NCBI GenBank assembly: GCA_964446955.1
Contig: CAYUQJ010000001.1
Location: forward strand, 1,201,479 to 1,265,478
DNA: 64,000 nucleotides
Reading direction: 5' to 3'
Source of the DNA: Leptolinea sp964446955
GTDB lineage: Bacteria; Chloroflexota; Anaerolineae; Anaerolineales; Anaerolineaceae
Shown here in pieces: positions 18,914 to 27,506 of this stretch; positions within the stretch are counted from its first letter, which is position 1, and the number at the start of each line of letters is the position of its first letter. The position numbers and the translations under genes were made by a program. Below the pieces are notes generated by a model that was not told where the DNA came from, did no database searches, and saw only the letters and a program-made list of their open reading frames with translations.

Positions 18914-20445
18914 ACCTGTCAGGGAACTTTGTTCCAATCTTAATCATCGCGGATATTGTTGTCGTCGCGATTGTTGCATTCATTGTGGCGAAAATTGTCG
19001 CCAGCAATTTCAAAAAAGAACAACAGTACAAAGCAGATAGCATCGTTGCCGCAGCTAATGAGAAATCAAAGACCATTGAACTTGAAGCCAGAGATAAGGC
19101 GTTAAAGATCCTTCAACAATCTGAAGCTGAAACAGCCCGTCTGCGGTCAGAACACACCGCAGAAGAAGATCGTCTTCAGCGCCGTCGGGCAGACCTAGAC
19201 GGTCGTGTCGAACGGTTGGAACAACGCGAACAGGCCTTGAATAAACGCCAGAGCGTGTTGGACCGGCGTTCCAACGAAGTGGAAAAGATGTACACCCAGC
19301 AAGTGGAAGAGCTTCAAAATATTGCCAAAATGACTCAAGATGAAGCCCGGAACCAATTGCTGGCAGAAACCGAAAAAGATTCCCGCAATGACATGGCGCG
19401 CATCATTCGTCAAATCGAAGCGGAAGCCCGAGCTGAAGGTGAAAAACGCGCCCGCGAACTGATCGCCGATGCCATTCAACGTGTAGCTTCCGATCATGTA
19501 GCTGAGGTAACATCATCGGTTGTCACCCTCCCCAATGAAGAGATGAAAGGCCGCATCGTTGGCCGTAATGGGCGCAATATCCGTGCGTTTGAACAGGCCG
19601 CCGGTGTAGATGTCATTGTGGATGACACACCTGAAGCTGTTACGGTTTCATGTTTTGATGCCGTTCGCCGCGAGATCGCCCGGCGTGCCTTATCACGGCT
19701 CATTTTAGACGGACGTATCCACCCGGCGCATATAGAAAAAGTCTTAAATGATGAACAACGCCTGGTAGATAAAGATATTGAAGAAGCCGGTGAACAGGCG
19801 GCTTATGATGCCGGAGTTCCCGGTTTACACCCTGAAATTACCCGCATGCTCGGTCGGCTGAAATACCGCACATCATACGGGCAGAACCAGCTTGCTCACG
19901 CCGTGGAAGTCTCCAAACTGGCCGCAGTCATTGCGGCGGAATTAAGTGCCAATGTGGAGGTTGCAAAAGCGGGTGGTTTATTGCATGACCTGGGCAAAGC
20001 GATGGACCACAATACCGAAGGCACGCATGCCATGATCGGTGCAGAATTTGCCAAACGTTACGGTGTGAATGCGAAAGTGGTCAACGCGATCGCTTCTCAT
20101 CACCATGAAGCCGAACAGGATTCAGTTGAAGCCGTCATTGTTGAAGCGGCGGATGCCATTAGCGGAGCCCGTCCGGGGGCCCGTCGTGAAGACCTGGAAC
20201 AGTACATCAAACGACTACGCGCTCTGGAAGAAGTGGCAAACTCCTTCAAAGGCGTTTCACAGAGCTACGCTATTCAAGCCGGTCGCGAAGTACGCATTAT
20301 TGTCCGCCCCGAAGAGATTGATGATCTGGCCAGCACAAAAATGGCAAGAGACATCGCCAAACAGATCGAAGATACCATGCAATACCCCGGGCAGATCAAA
20401 GTCACAGTCATCCGTGAAACAAGGGCTACAGAATTCGCAAAATAA
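18910..20445 (+). CDS. rny: Ribonuclease Y
   Basis: 511 residues, the standard length for RNase Y. It has an N-terminal membrane helix (about 5-27). A charged coiled coil follows (about 30-180) with many E/R/Q runs. The KH domain shows MKGRIVGRNGRNIRAFE (about 213). The HD domain has GGLLHDLGKAMDH (about 355) and ASHHHEAEQ (about 396), the metal-binding residues. RNase Y is the membrane-bound endonuclease that starts mRNA decay in many Gram-positive-type bacteria. AGAGGA lies seven bases before the ATG. A strong intrinsic terminator follows at 20465-20494. Confidence 0.96.
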   Translation: MNLSGNFVPILIIADIVVVAIVAFIVAKIVASNFKKEQQYKADSIVAAANEKSKTIELEARDKALKILQQSEAETARLRSEHTAEEDRLQRRRADLDGRVERLEQREQALNKRQSVLDRRSNEVEKMYTQQVEELQNIAKMTQDEARNQLLAETEKDSRNDMARIIRQIEAEARAEGEKRARELIADAIQRVASDHVAEVTSSVVTLPNEEMKGRIVGRNGRNIRAFEQAAGVDVIVDDTPEAVTVSCFDAVRREIARRALSRLILDGRIHPAHIEKVLNDEQRLVDKDIEEAGEQAAYDAGVPGLHPEITRMLGRLKYRTSYGQNQLAHAVEVSKLAAVIAAELSANVEVAKAGGLLHDLGKAMDHNTEGTHAMIGAEFAKRYGVNAKVVNAIASHHHEAEQDSVEAVIVEAADAISGARPGARREDLEQYIKRLRALEEVANSFKGVSQSYAIQAGREVRIIVRPEEIDDLASTKMARDIAKQIEDTMQYPGQIKVTVIRETRATEFAK

Positions 20446-20464
20446 GTCAAATGAGGATAGATCA

Positions 20465-20494
20465 AAGGCTGCTCTTTTTTGAGCAGCCTTTTTT
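20465..20494 (+). terminator. Intrinsic terminator of recX-rny
   Basis: A 10-bp perfect stem, AAGGCTGCTC (20465-20474) with GAGCAGCCTT (20481-20490), and a TTTTTT loop. The T-rich tail runs on the plus strand. The minus-strand MBL gene ends three bases beyond, and the hairpin also has A-rich flanks, so it can act for both strands. Confidence 0.92.
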
Positions 20495-20496
20495 GT

Positions 20497-21132
20497 TTAA
20501 TTCAGGTAGGGATTAAATTCAATCTCCCCATCGATTGTTGTACTTTCGCCATGCCCGGGATAAACCTGTGTTTCAATGGGAAGTGTCAGTATCCTTGTAT
20601 AAATACTCTTAAGCAAAGCGTCCTGGTCTGCTCCGGGAAGATCGGTACGGCCTACATTCTGCTTGAACAATAAGTCACCGGTAAAAAAAGACTGATGTTC
20701 TTCAGAATAGAAGCACACATGTCCCGCGCTGTGTCCCGGTGTATGTAATACCTGCAAAGCATTCGCGCCAACATAGATTTCTTTCCCATCCACCAGAAAT
20801 CCCGCGGGTTCAGGAAAAACCGGAACGCCAAATCCGAATTCCTTTCCCAAACCACCATCCAGGTACAAATTTCGATCTTCCCTGTGTATATATACCGGGA
20901 TTCTCTCCCCAAATTCTTTCTGGATATCCGGAATTCCAATAAAATGGTCGAAATGGCCATGTGTAAGCCATATATCCTGCAAAATCAACTTTTCTTTGTG
21001 GATAAATTCGATCAAAGGGAAAGGCTCGAAGCTCGGATCGATTATACCTGCCCGCCTTGTGGATTCATCCCACAATAGGTAAGCATTATTATCGATGGGA
21101 CCAAGAACAAAAGTTTCGAATCGAAGGCTCAT
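20497..21132 (-). CDS. MBL-fold metallo-hydrolase (glyoxalase II-like)
   Basis: 211 residues. The metal motif HxHxDH is present as THGHFDHFIG (about 57), the second His in HTPGHSAGHV (about 131), the Asp in FFTGDLLFKQNVGRTD (about 151) and the last His in YPGHGEST (about 192). NNAYLLWDE at the start and GRTDLPGA are typical of the YcbL/hydroxyacylglutathione hydrolase group. It probably hydrolyses a thioester such as a glyoxalase pathway intermediate, though the natural substrate is not clear. It overlaps the upstream M24 peptidase gene by four bases. Confidence 0.88.
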   Translation of the reverse strand: MSLRFETFVLGPIDNNAYLLWDESTRRAGIIDPSFEPFPLIEFIHKEKLILQDIWLTHGHFDHFIGIPDIQKEFGERIPVYIHREDRNLYLDGGLGKEFGFGVPVFPEPAGFLVDGKEIYVGANALQVLHTPGHSAGHVCFYSEEHQSFFTGDLLFKQNVGRTDLPGADQDALLKSIYTRILTLPIETQVYPGHGESTTIDGEIEFNPYLN

Positions 21133-22235
21133 TTTATAATATACAACTCGCGAGGCAAATCTGATAGCGAAGAGGATCCATCATTTGTTACAAGAACATC
21201 ATCCTCAATCCGCACGCCGCCTTTTTCTGGCAAATAGATACCAGGTTCCACCGTATAAACCATGCCGGTAGAAAGCAATTCATCATTCTCTGCAAACATA
21301 TAGGGGGTCTCGTGGGCTTCCATTCCCAGTCCATGCCCAGTACGGTGCGTAAAGAATTCACCAAAACCATCTTTGATGATCTCTTCGCGGGCGGCACGAT
21401 CAACATCACCGGCAGGAATTCCCGGCCGTCCAATCGCTCGTCCGGCACTGTTCGCCCGAAAAACACTGGCAGCGATCCTAGACTGCTCTTCCGATGGTTC
21501 CCCCATGACCAGCGTCCTGGTCAGGTCAGATGCGTACCCTTTATAACTGGCACCCCAGTCCACTACGATCAGGTCTCCCTTTCCAATTTTGCGTTCCGAT
21601 GGAACCGCGTGAGGATTCGCACTGTTTGGCCCGGAGGAAAAAATCACCTGAAAAGGCAGTTCGGGATCAGACCCATATTTGAGTAATAGAATGGTCAATT
21701 CATTGGCCATATCCTTCTCAGAGGCACCCACTTTTACCAATGGAAGTAATTCCAGAAATGCCTTCTGGGCAATGTCCACGGCTTTACGCATTGCGTTAAT
21801 CTCAAAATTATCCTTATGAATTCGCAGATAATCAAAAACCTGGCTTCCATTGACAAATTCTGCATCTGGTACCGCTTTCATAAGATATTGCAATTCCATA
21901 TAGCGCAAGCGGGTTGGTTCAACACCAATGGTCTTTTTTGAAAGAGAAACCATATTCAGGGCATCATTAAACGCCAGGTTACGTTCCGACGGGTTATCAC
22001 CAAAAAAGAAAGAAGAACAATCAAAGGAGATATCCTGTAATTTTGCTTTTTCAAGTTCCGGTAGAACAAGCGCCGGGGGTTTACCAGGCACAAAAATAAA
22101 AACCACTGGCCGTTCCATTAAGTGAAATGACAATCCGGTCAGGTAATTGAGCGATGCGCCCGGATTCAGAACAATTCCATCAATATGATTTTTTGTTAAC
22201 AATGATTCAAGTTTTCGCAGACGTTCGTTATACAT
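21129..22235 (-). CDS. M24 family Xaa-Pro peptidase
   Basis: 368 residues: an N-terminal creatinase-like domain (about 1-130) and a C-terminal pita-bread catalytic domain. The five metal ligands are visible: Asp in VVDWGASYKGYASDLTR (two Asp), His in HRTGHGLGMEAHE, Glu in YTVEPGIYL, and Glu in GGVRIEDDVLV. It cleaves the N-terminal residue from X-Pro peptides, or Pro dipeptides as a prolidase; the two activities cannot be separated here. Cytoplasmic. Operon order: PfkB kinase, this gene, then the MBL hydrolase (overlap 4 bases). Confidence 0.93.
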   Translation of the reverse strand: MYNERLRKLESLLTKNHIDGIVLNPGASLNYLTGLSFHLMERPVVFIFVPGKPPALVLPELEKAKLQDISFDCSSFFFGDNPSERNLAFNDALNMVSLSKKTIGVEPTRLRYMELQYLMKAVPDAEFVNGSQVFDYLRIHKDNFEINAMRKAVDIAQKAFLELLPLVKVGASEKDMANELTILLLKYGSDPELPFQVIFSSGPNSANPHAVPSERKIGKGDLIVVDWGASYKGYASDLTRTLVMGEPSEEQSRIAASVFRANSAGRAIGRPGIPAGDVDRAAREEIIKDGFGEFFTHRTGHGLGMEAHETPYMFAENDELLSTGMVYTVEPGIYLPEKGGVRIEDDVLVTNDGSSSLSDLPRELYIIK

Positions 22236-22257
22236 TCAGACTGCTTTCCAGGGTGGT

Positions 22258-23289
22258 TCACCCTTTGGATGATTTTTCGCGCAGAATTTCAATGCGTGCT
22301 TTTATTAATTCAGGTAGCGCGTCCATGGGAAAAAATGGGCCATTCCCCTGGACTTTAAATGATGCCGAAACAGAACCCATCAGAGCGGCTTCGAAGGGAT
22401 CATAAGTTTGTCGTAACCCGGCAATAAATCCGCCGCAAAACGCGTCACCCACCCCTGTGGGATCAATCACCTGTACCGGATACGCTGGTATCTCCCAGAA
22501 CGTACGGGTCACATGTTCATATACCAACACACCATTTTCGCCGCGTTTTATCACAACGAACTCACACCCGTAAGTGGCCAATGCCGCACATATATCGCGC
22601 AGATCTCTCGTCTTCCCTTCAAAAAGCGAATAGACTTCTTCCTCTGAGGGAAGAAAAGCTGTAATTCCAGCAACTACCTGAGGAATGTCATCGAAAAAAA
22701 TCTTGTTCATGTAACCGGGTGATGGATCAACCGTAACTGTCTGGATCTGTCCCTGCCGTAAAGCGCCCGGAACTAAAGAGTGCGTCAGAAAATCCGACGG
22801 ACAAAAATGAACGGCCGTCGCGTCATAATATTCATCTGGTATATCACCGGGGCGGAGGGTTAATGGACCGGGACGGTTGCGTGAATCCAGGTGGGTATCA
22901 GGAACAGAATAACCCAGAAGGACCTGCGGAAGAGGGATTTCCATTTTTAAGAATATGGATACTGGTGCTGTCTTGTTAATCTTTCCATCAGTTTCATAAG
23001 CGGCAAAATGCCTGTTATCTACTTCTTCGGTAAGCTGACGAATACCGCCAATATCAAATCCGCGACTGGCAATTTTGTCCAACCAATCATCCGGATAATT
23101 GTTTCCGATTGTTGAAAGCAAACCAATGGATGAATCCCATAAAGCCAAACCACCGGCAGCAAACAATACGTTCCCGGCCAGTTGATCAATAAAAACCCTG
23201 CCATCAGTCGTTACGACTGTCGAACGTGTTAATTCACCGGCCAGCAAATAACGAATAACCGGTTTGCTGATATTGGATTTGGATTTCAT
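22258..23289 (-). CDS. PfkB family carbohydrate kinase
   Basis: 343 residues. The C-terminal signature DPTGVGDAFCGGFIAG (about 271) has the anion hole and catalytic Asp, and AAGGLALWD near 45 corresponds to the N-terminal substrate-binding GG motif. The protein is longer than ribokinase and lacks the very typical GG-x-GAN start, so the sugar or nucleoside substrate cannot be named. It lies between the M24 peptidase and two small hypothetical genes in the same direction. Confidence 0.85.
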   Translation of the reverse strand: MKSKSNISKPVIRYLLAGELTRSTVVTTDGRVFIDQLAGNVLFAAGGLALWDSSIGLLSTIGNNYPDDWLDKIASRGFDIGGIRQLTEEVDNRHFAAYETDGKINKTAPVSIFLKMEIPLPQVLLGYSVPDTHLDSRNRPGPLTLRPGDIPDEYYDATAVHFCPSDFLTHSLVPGALRQGQIQTVTVDPSPGYMNKIFFDDIPQVVAGITAFLPSEEEVYSLFEGKTRDLRDICAALATYGCEFVVIKRGENGVLVYEHVTRTFWEIPAYPVQVIDPTGVGDAFCGGFIAGLRQTYDPFEAALMGSVSASFKVQGNGPFFPMDALPELIKARIEILREKSSKG

Positions 23290-23342
23290 AATTAATGGAG
23301 ACTACAGTTTATGTAGAAAAAATTCTATGATCCGAAATATTG

Positions 23343-23540
23343 TTAATATCTGTTCGTCATATCCGCCAGCATGCGCAATACTCCCAGAACTCCCATCCCC
23401 ACCTTTACGCTGTCGCCAGCCGTCAATTTTGGAGATGTTTCATTTCTCTCAGCACGCTGCATGATGATTACCGCCGCAACCAACCCGGTGACCGCGCCTA
23501 CCGTGGTTCCAATTAGAAGTGTTTTGGTTTTCCAGTTCAT
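23343..23540 (-). CDS. Small single-pass membrane protein
   Basis: 65 residues with a hydrophobic, Gly/Ala-rich segment (about 8-28: TLLIGTTVGAVTGLVAAVI) and a soluble tail with a second weak hydrophobic patch (VKVGMGVLGVLRML). It resembles YtxH-type glycine-zipper envelope proteins in shape. The coding case rests on its position between two genes on the same strand, codon use, and a start preceded by AAGGG. Function unknown. Confidence 0.6.
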   Translation of the reverse strand: MNWKTKTLLIGTTVGAVTGLVAAVIIMQRAERNETSPKLTAGDSVKVGMGVLGVLRMLADMTNRY

Positions 23541-23565
23541 AGCCTTATTCCCTTAAAAATAGAGT

Positions 23566-24015
23566 TCAGTCCTTAAATCCGCCCAGAAAGATCAGGCGCA
23601 ATGATAACCACAATCTTTCCCCTATTGATAATTCAGACCGGGTTTTGATCACCGGTAGCACCGACCTGTCTGCAAGTTTTTTTATTCGGTCGGAAACCAT
23701 TTGGACATAGTAGAGAATTACCGGTGTGTATTGATGAATAGTTTTTTTTCCGTGGATCATCAAAATAATCAGCCCGGAAATAAACAATAAGCTGATCATG
23801 CCGATGAGAAATACCGGCAAAATCAACCAGATGGTTGCCACATGACTCCAACGTGCGGCAGAATCTGAACCTGTTTGTAAAGAAAACGCCGAGAGAATTC
23901 CAAGAGCCAGAACAAGAAAAGCCCCCGCCCCCACAGGAACCCAAATCTGCCAGAAAACTTCCCGGTTATGTCTGTCTATAACATCCTTTTCACTTAGTAA
24001 CTGTTTCATAAACAA
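23566..24015 (-). CDS. Hypothetical two-helix membrane protein
   Basis: 149 residues with two strong membrane helices, about 26-48 and 64-88, and soluble ends. Residues 96-149 are basic and amphipathic (DRIKKLADRSVLP). An in-frame ATG six bases downstream (24009) could also be the start. No family recognised. It shares orientation and close spacing with the 65-residue gene, so the pair may work at the membrane together. Confidence 0.6.
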   Translation of the reverse strand: MFMKQLLSEKDVIDRHNREVFWQIWVPVGAGAFLVLALGILSAFSLQTGSDSAARWSHVATIWLILPVFLIGMISLLFISGLIILMIHGKKTIHQYTPVILYYVQMVSDRIKKLADRSVLPVIKTRSELSIGERLWLSLRLIFLGGFKD

Positions 24016-24044
24016 ATTCTAGCATTAATTTACCCCGGGTGTCA

Positions 24045-25184
24045 TTATGCTTTGAACGCTGCCACCGTTTGCAGGACCTTTTCCATCTCGATCTCACCCA
24101 TGTCATAATAGATTGGCAATCGTACCAGCTGGTCACTTACCCTTTCTGTCACTGGCATATCTCCCGGTTTTCCACCATATTCCTTTCCTTTTTGGGAAAG
24201 ATGCAATGGCAGGTAGTGAAACACGGAATTTATTCCATTATCTTTCAGGTAAGAAATGAATCTTTGTCTTTGATCAAGATCGGGGAGCAGGAGATAAAAG
24301 ATATGCCATGAAGGATCAATTCCCTCAGGAACAGTCGGGCGGATGACATTATTGGCATTGGCCCATGCTTCCAACTCACTTGCATATGTTTGCCATATCC
24401 ATTTGCGTTTTGCCTGGATCTCTTCCCAGACTTCGAGCTGGGCAAAAAGAAACCCTGACAGAATATCTGAAAGGAGATAACTCGATCCTGTGGCTACCCA
24501 GGAATACTTGTCTACCTGACCGCGGAAGAAACGACTTCGGTCAGTGCCTTTTTCCCGGATGATCTCAGCCTTCTCGATCAACTCTCGATCGTTGATCAAT
24601 ATTGCCCCACCTTCACCGCAGGTGAAGTTCTTTGTTTCATGAAAACTCTGCGTGGCCAGTGATCCGATTGACCCCAACCATCTGTTCTTATACTTTCCAA
24701 AAAGTCCGTGAGCATTATCCTCTATGACCGGAATACCATGCCGATTGGCAATTTCCATGATAGTGTCCATTTCACAAGCGATTCCGGCATAATGGACTGG
24801 AACTATTGCCCGGGTTCGTTCCGTAATCAATCCTTCAAGTTTGGTCTCATCCATATTCAACGTATCAGGCCGGATATCAATGAAAACGGGCGTGGCCCCA
24901 CGCAGGACGTACGCGTTCACAGTGGAAACAAATGTAAAATCCGGAATGATCACTTCATCCCCTGGCTTGATATCAAGCAACAACGCCGTCATTTCCAACG
25001 CATGAGAGCAAGAAGGGGTTGTCAACACCTTGGGAATTCCTAAAGTGTTTTCCAGTAACGAATGACATTTTTTTGAATACAATCCATCCCCGGAGATGTG
25101 AGAGAGACGGATTGAATCAGCTATGTAATCATATTCCTTGCCAACAATGCAGGGTTTGTTGAAATCAACGATCGTATCTGGCAT
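24045..25184 (-). CDS. rffA: dTDP-4-amino-4,6-dideoxygalactose transaminase (RffA/WecE/FdtB family)
   Basis: 379 residues, a DegT/DnrJ/EryC1 PLP enzyme. The PLP lysine lies in SFHETKNFTCGEGG (about 180-193), a sequence form that is characteristic of RffA (WecE). KVLTTPSCSHALEM near 53 binds the cofactor phosphate and PDFTFVSTVNAYVL follows. RffA converts dTDP-4-keto-6-deoxyglucose, the RfbB product, plus glutamate into dTDP-4-amino-4,6-dideoxygalactose. FdtB, which aminates at C-3, is the main alternative. A good AGAGG Shine-Dalgarno precedes the ATG. The methyltransferase and WbqC genes next to it look functionally linked. Confidence 0.85.
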   Translation of the reverse strand: MPDTIVDFNKPCIVGKEYDYIADSIRLSHISGDGLYSKKCHSLLENTLGIPKVLTTPSCSHALEMTALLLDIKPGDEVIIPDFTFVSTVNAYVLRGATPVFIDIRPDTLNMDETKLEGLITERTRAIVPVHYAGIACEMDTIMEIANRHGIPVIEDNAHGLFGKYKNRWLGSIGSLATQSFHETKNFTCGEGGAILINDRELIEKAEIIREKGTDRSRFFRGQVDKYSWVATGSSYLLSDILSGFLFAQLEVWEEIQAKRKWIWQTYASELEAWANANNVIRPTVPEGIDPSWHIFYLLLPDLDQRQRFISYLKDNGINSVFHYLPLHLSQKGKEYGGKPGDMPVTERVSDQLVRLPIYYDMGEIEMEKVLQTVAAFKA

Positions 25185-25206
25185 TGTTCAACCTCTTTTA
25201 TCTAAT

Positions 25207-25848
25207 TTATTCGAATGACTTTCTTACAACTATCGTGAAATCATAAAGATCGTAATCATGAAGAATGGCCACATTGCGTGAGAAATTGCGCTTGCAATAG
25301 TCAAACAAAAAGCAGGGATCGGCGTAGTAAAGATCCGGACGCATATGATCCGCGTCAGAATACTTGGTCAAAAAGTTGACACTGAAGCCTCGAGCTGACA
25401 GTTTATTCATATCTGTAATGGTTTTGATCACATAATCGGTCCAGATTTCATAGGATGATTCCAATTTGATATTGAAAATCCCACTGGCAACCACATAGTC
25501 ACAGACCGTCAAATCGGAATCCGAGCAGGTGAATTCCACCCCGGGAACACCCGCATGCATGTCCCGCCCCTTGATCACCATTCCCTCAACAATATCAAAA
25601 CCGACATATTTATCCGGCTGCATGCCCTGAGCAACAAGAAAATCGAAAAACGAGCCAAATCCGCTGCCATAATCTAAAATTGAAAAAGGACGATCCGGCC
25701 GGTCGATAACTCTGGAAAGCTGAAGGAATCGGGTATCCTGTGCGTTATTTGAGTTCCAATCCACACCACGAGGTGTGGCTCCGTGAGTCTCCAGTTTTCC
25801 CGCGAAATAACCGCGGATTTTCTTCATATCGATTGAATTCTCAGCCAT
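25207..25848 (-). CDS. Class I SAM-dependent methyltransferase
   Basis: 213 residues. Motif I is FSILDYGSGFGSFFDFL (about 55-71), followed by YVGFDIVEGMV (about 78-88) and VVASGIFNIK (about 116). The C-terminal half (about 150-213) has many aromatic residues. Start ATG at 25848 with an AAAGGAAA Shine-Dalgarno. It sits between the sugar aminotransferase and a WbqC family gene, so methylation of an amino sugar or of a small carrier-bound acid is plausible. The substrate is not known. Confidence 0.82.
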   Translation of the reverse strand: MAENSIDMKKIRGYFAGKLETHGATPRGVDWNSNNAQDTRFLQLSRVIDRPDRPFSILDYGSGFGSFFDFLVAQGMQPDKYVGFDIVEGMVIKGRDMHAGVPGVEFTCSDSDLTVCDYVVASGIFNIKLESSYEIWTDYVIKTITDMNKLSARGFSVNFLTKYSDADHMRPDLYYADPCFLFDYCKRNFSRNVAILHDYDLYDFTIVVRKSFE

Positions 25849-25858
25849 TTAATTTCCT

Positions 25859-26551
25859 TTACCGGCAGATGGATTTAAGCGTATCATCGCCCAGCATAAA
25901 CATCGTGTCCAATATGGATACCTGGGGGTCAAAGGGAGGGTACATCTGTGGGTATTCTGGATAATCATACTCCATGTAATGCAAACCGATCCCCGCGTCT
26001 TGAAACTTATCATTTTCAATATAATCACTGGCTGATGGACCGGAATAGTACTCCGTCGCCCCAACCTTCTTGAGTATAGAAATCAATCTGTCGGTTTTCG
26101 CGCCTTCCACACCATTGATTTCTGATGATCGTATAAACTGCGTCCGGTCTATACCAATCGTTTTTGCCAGCATGATCGTTGTCTCAATTGTAAAATCAGC
26201 CAACATTTCCGGTTTTGTGGAATACATTCCTTCGACCAATTCCCCGTAGTTCTTAAAAAAAGGGGCTTTCGAATAAGCAAGGCGGATGGAATTCCAATGC
26301 TCCTGATTCCAGGGACGATCCCACACGATCTTAATCTGATTGATCGGGATATGCTCTGTTTGTGCGCCTCGATTGTAAACCGGAATGGTCAACCACAAAG
26401 GGCCTGTGGATGTCTTAATCCGGTTACGGTTACGCCATCCACGTTTATCGTATTGAACATCATCATAGAATATGAACACATCAGCCGTGGAGATCTGATC
26501 AAAGTAACCCCTCCACGGAATGTAGGACGGTTGTAATATCACGGCCTTCAA
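25859..26551 (-). CDS. WbqC family protein
   Basis: 230 residues, typical of WbqC (about 230-250). The N-terminus MKAVILQPSYIPWRGYFDQI and FIFYDDVQYDKRGWRNRNRI (about 30-50) are the family signature. Known members occur in O-antigen and capsule loci near dTDP-amino-sugar genes and are thought to act in making or transferring acyl groups on those sugars, but the activity is not settled. Here it is next to an RffA-type aminotransferase, which fits. It overlaps the upstream GT2 gene by four bases. Confidence 0.87.
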   Translation of the reverse strand: MKAVILQPSYIPWRGYFDQISTADVFIFYDDVQYDKRGWRNRNRIKTSTGPLWLTIPVYNRGAQTEHIPINQIKIVWDRPWNQEHWNSIRLAYSKAPFFKNYGELVEGMYSTKPEMLADFTIETTIMLAKTIGIDRTQFIRSSEINGVEGAKTDRLISILKKVGATEYYSGPSASDYIENDKFQDAGIGLHYMEYDYPEYPQMYPPFDPQVSILDTMFMLGDDTLKSICR

Positions 26552-27498
26552 GAATCGAGATCCCCGTTTTTTCCTGTAGTTTCAGAAATTACATAAGTGG
26601 GGCGTTCCATGCTGCGGTCAAATATTCTGGCCAAATATTCACCGAATATTCCCAGAGCGAACAGTTGGGTACCGGAGAAAATAGCGATCATGGAAGCCAA
26701 AAATGGAAAACCCGGAATACTCCCCGCCCGGAAATACGCGTAAAGCACATAGACCAGGATAAAAATCCCAAAAATTGTGAAAAGGAAACCCAAATAATTG
26801 GTTAACCGCAAAGGAACCGTGCTGAAACCTGTCAGGATCAAAAACGCCTGAGATGCCAGCTTGCGGAAATTGTAATTGGACATACCTGTATGACGGGGAG
26901 CTTCTTCCACATGAACCGTAGAAAACCGAGTTGTTCCCCACGAAAGCAAAACATCCAATATCACAGTTGGGCTTTGAAATAGGTCTGAAGCACGGCGAAG
27001 ATCCGTTCGAAAAGCCCGAAAAGCACCAATATCTCGTATGGTTGGTATACCCATCACCATGGCTAGAATCCGTTTGGTCAGGCGGGAGAACGCGTTTCGC
27101 CACCAGGAATGCGGAAGCTTCACAGGTACCCCATAAACAACGTCGTAACCATCTGATAGTGGTTTTATCAGTTTGGCAATCTCAGATGGAGGATGTTGCA
27201 AATCATCATCCATTGTCACCGTGATATCGTAAGCCGCCACGCGCATACCACAGACCAGGGCATTATGTTGTCCATAATTGCGCATCATATTGATGCCCTT
27301 CACCCAGGGATAATTCTCACAGATTTTCTGGATAGTTTTCCAACTCCCATCCCGGGAACCATCATTAATCAAAATCACTTCAAATTTTTCCGTAAGACCC
27401 GGAAGCACCTTACCAAGCTGTTCGATGAGTTCCTGCAATGTTTCTGCGCTGTTATATACTGGGACAACTACTGAGATTCCAGGTTGAATACTTTCCAT
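26548..27498 (-). CDS. Glycosyltransferase family 2 with C-terminal membrane helices (DPM1/GtrB type)
   Basis: 316 residues. The catalytic domain has SVVVPVYNSAETLQELIEQL, LINDGSRDGSW (about 42) and TVTMDDDLQHPPSEI (about 94) with the DxD site. Two membrane helices lie at about 230-255 and 265-290. This is the plan of polyprenyl-phosphate mannosyl- or glucosyltransferases (GtrB, DPM1), which make the lipid-linked donors used by GT-C enzymes. The very next gene is a large GT-C-like membrane protein, which makes a donor/acceptor pair likely. Confidence 0.9.
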   Translation of the reverse strand: MESIQPGISVVVPVYNSAETLQELIEQLGKVLPGLTEKFEVILINDGSRDGSWKTIQKICENYPWVKGINMMRNYGQHNALVCGMRVAAYDITVTMDDDLQHPPSEIAKLIKPLSDGYDVVYGVPVKLPHSWWRNAFSRLTKRILAMVMGIPTIRDIGAFRAFRTDLRRASDLFQSPTVILDVLLSWGTTRFSTVHVEEAPRHTGMSNYNFRKLASQAFLILTGFSTVPLRLTNYLGFLFTIFGIFILVYVLYAYFRAGSIPGFPFLASMIAIFSGTQLFALGIFGEYLARIFDRSMERPTYVISETTGKNGDLDS

Positions 27499-27506
27499 AG
27501 GATATC

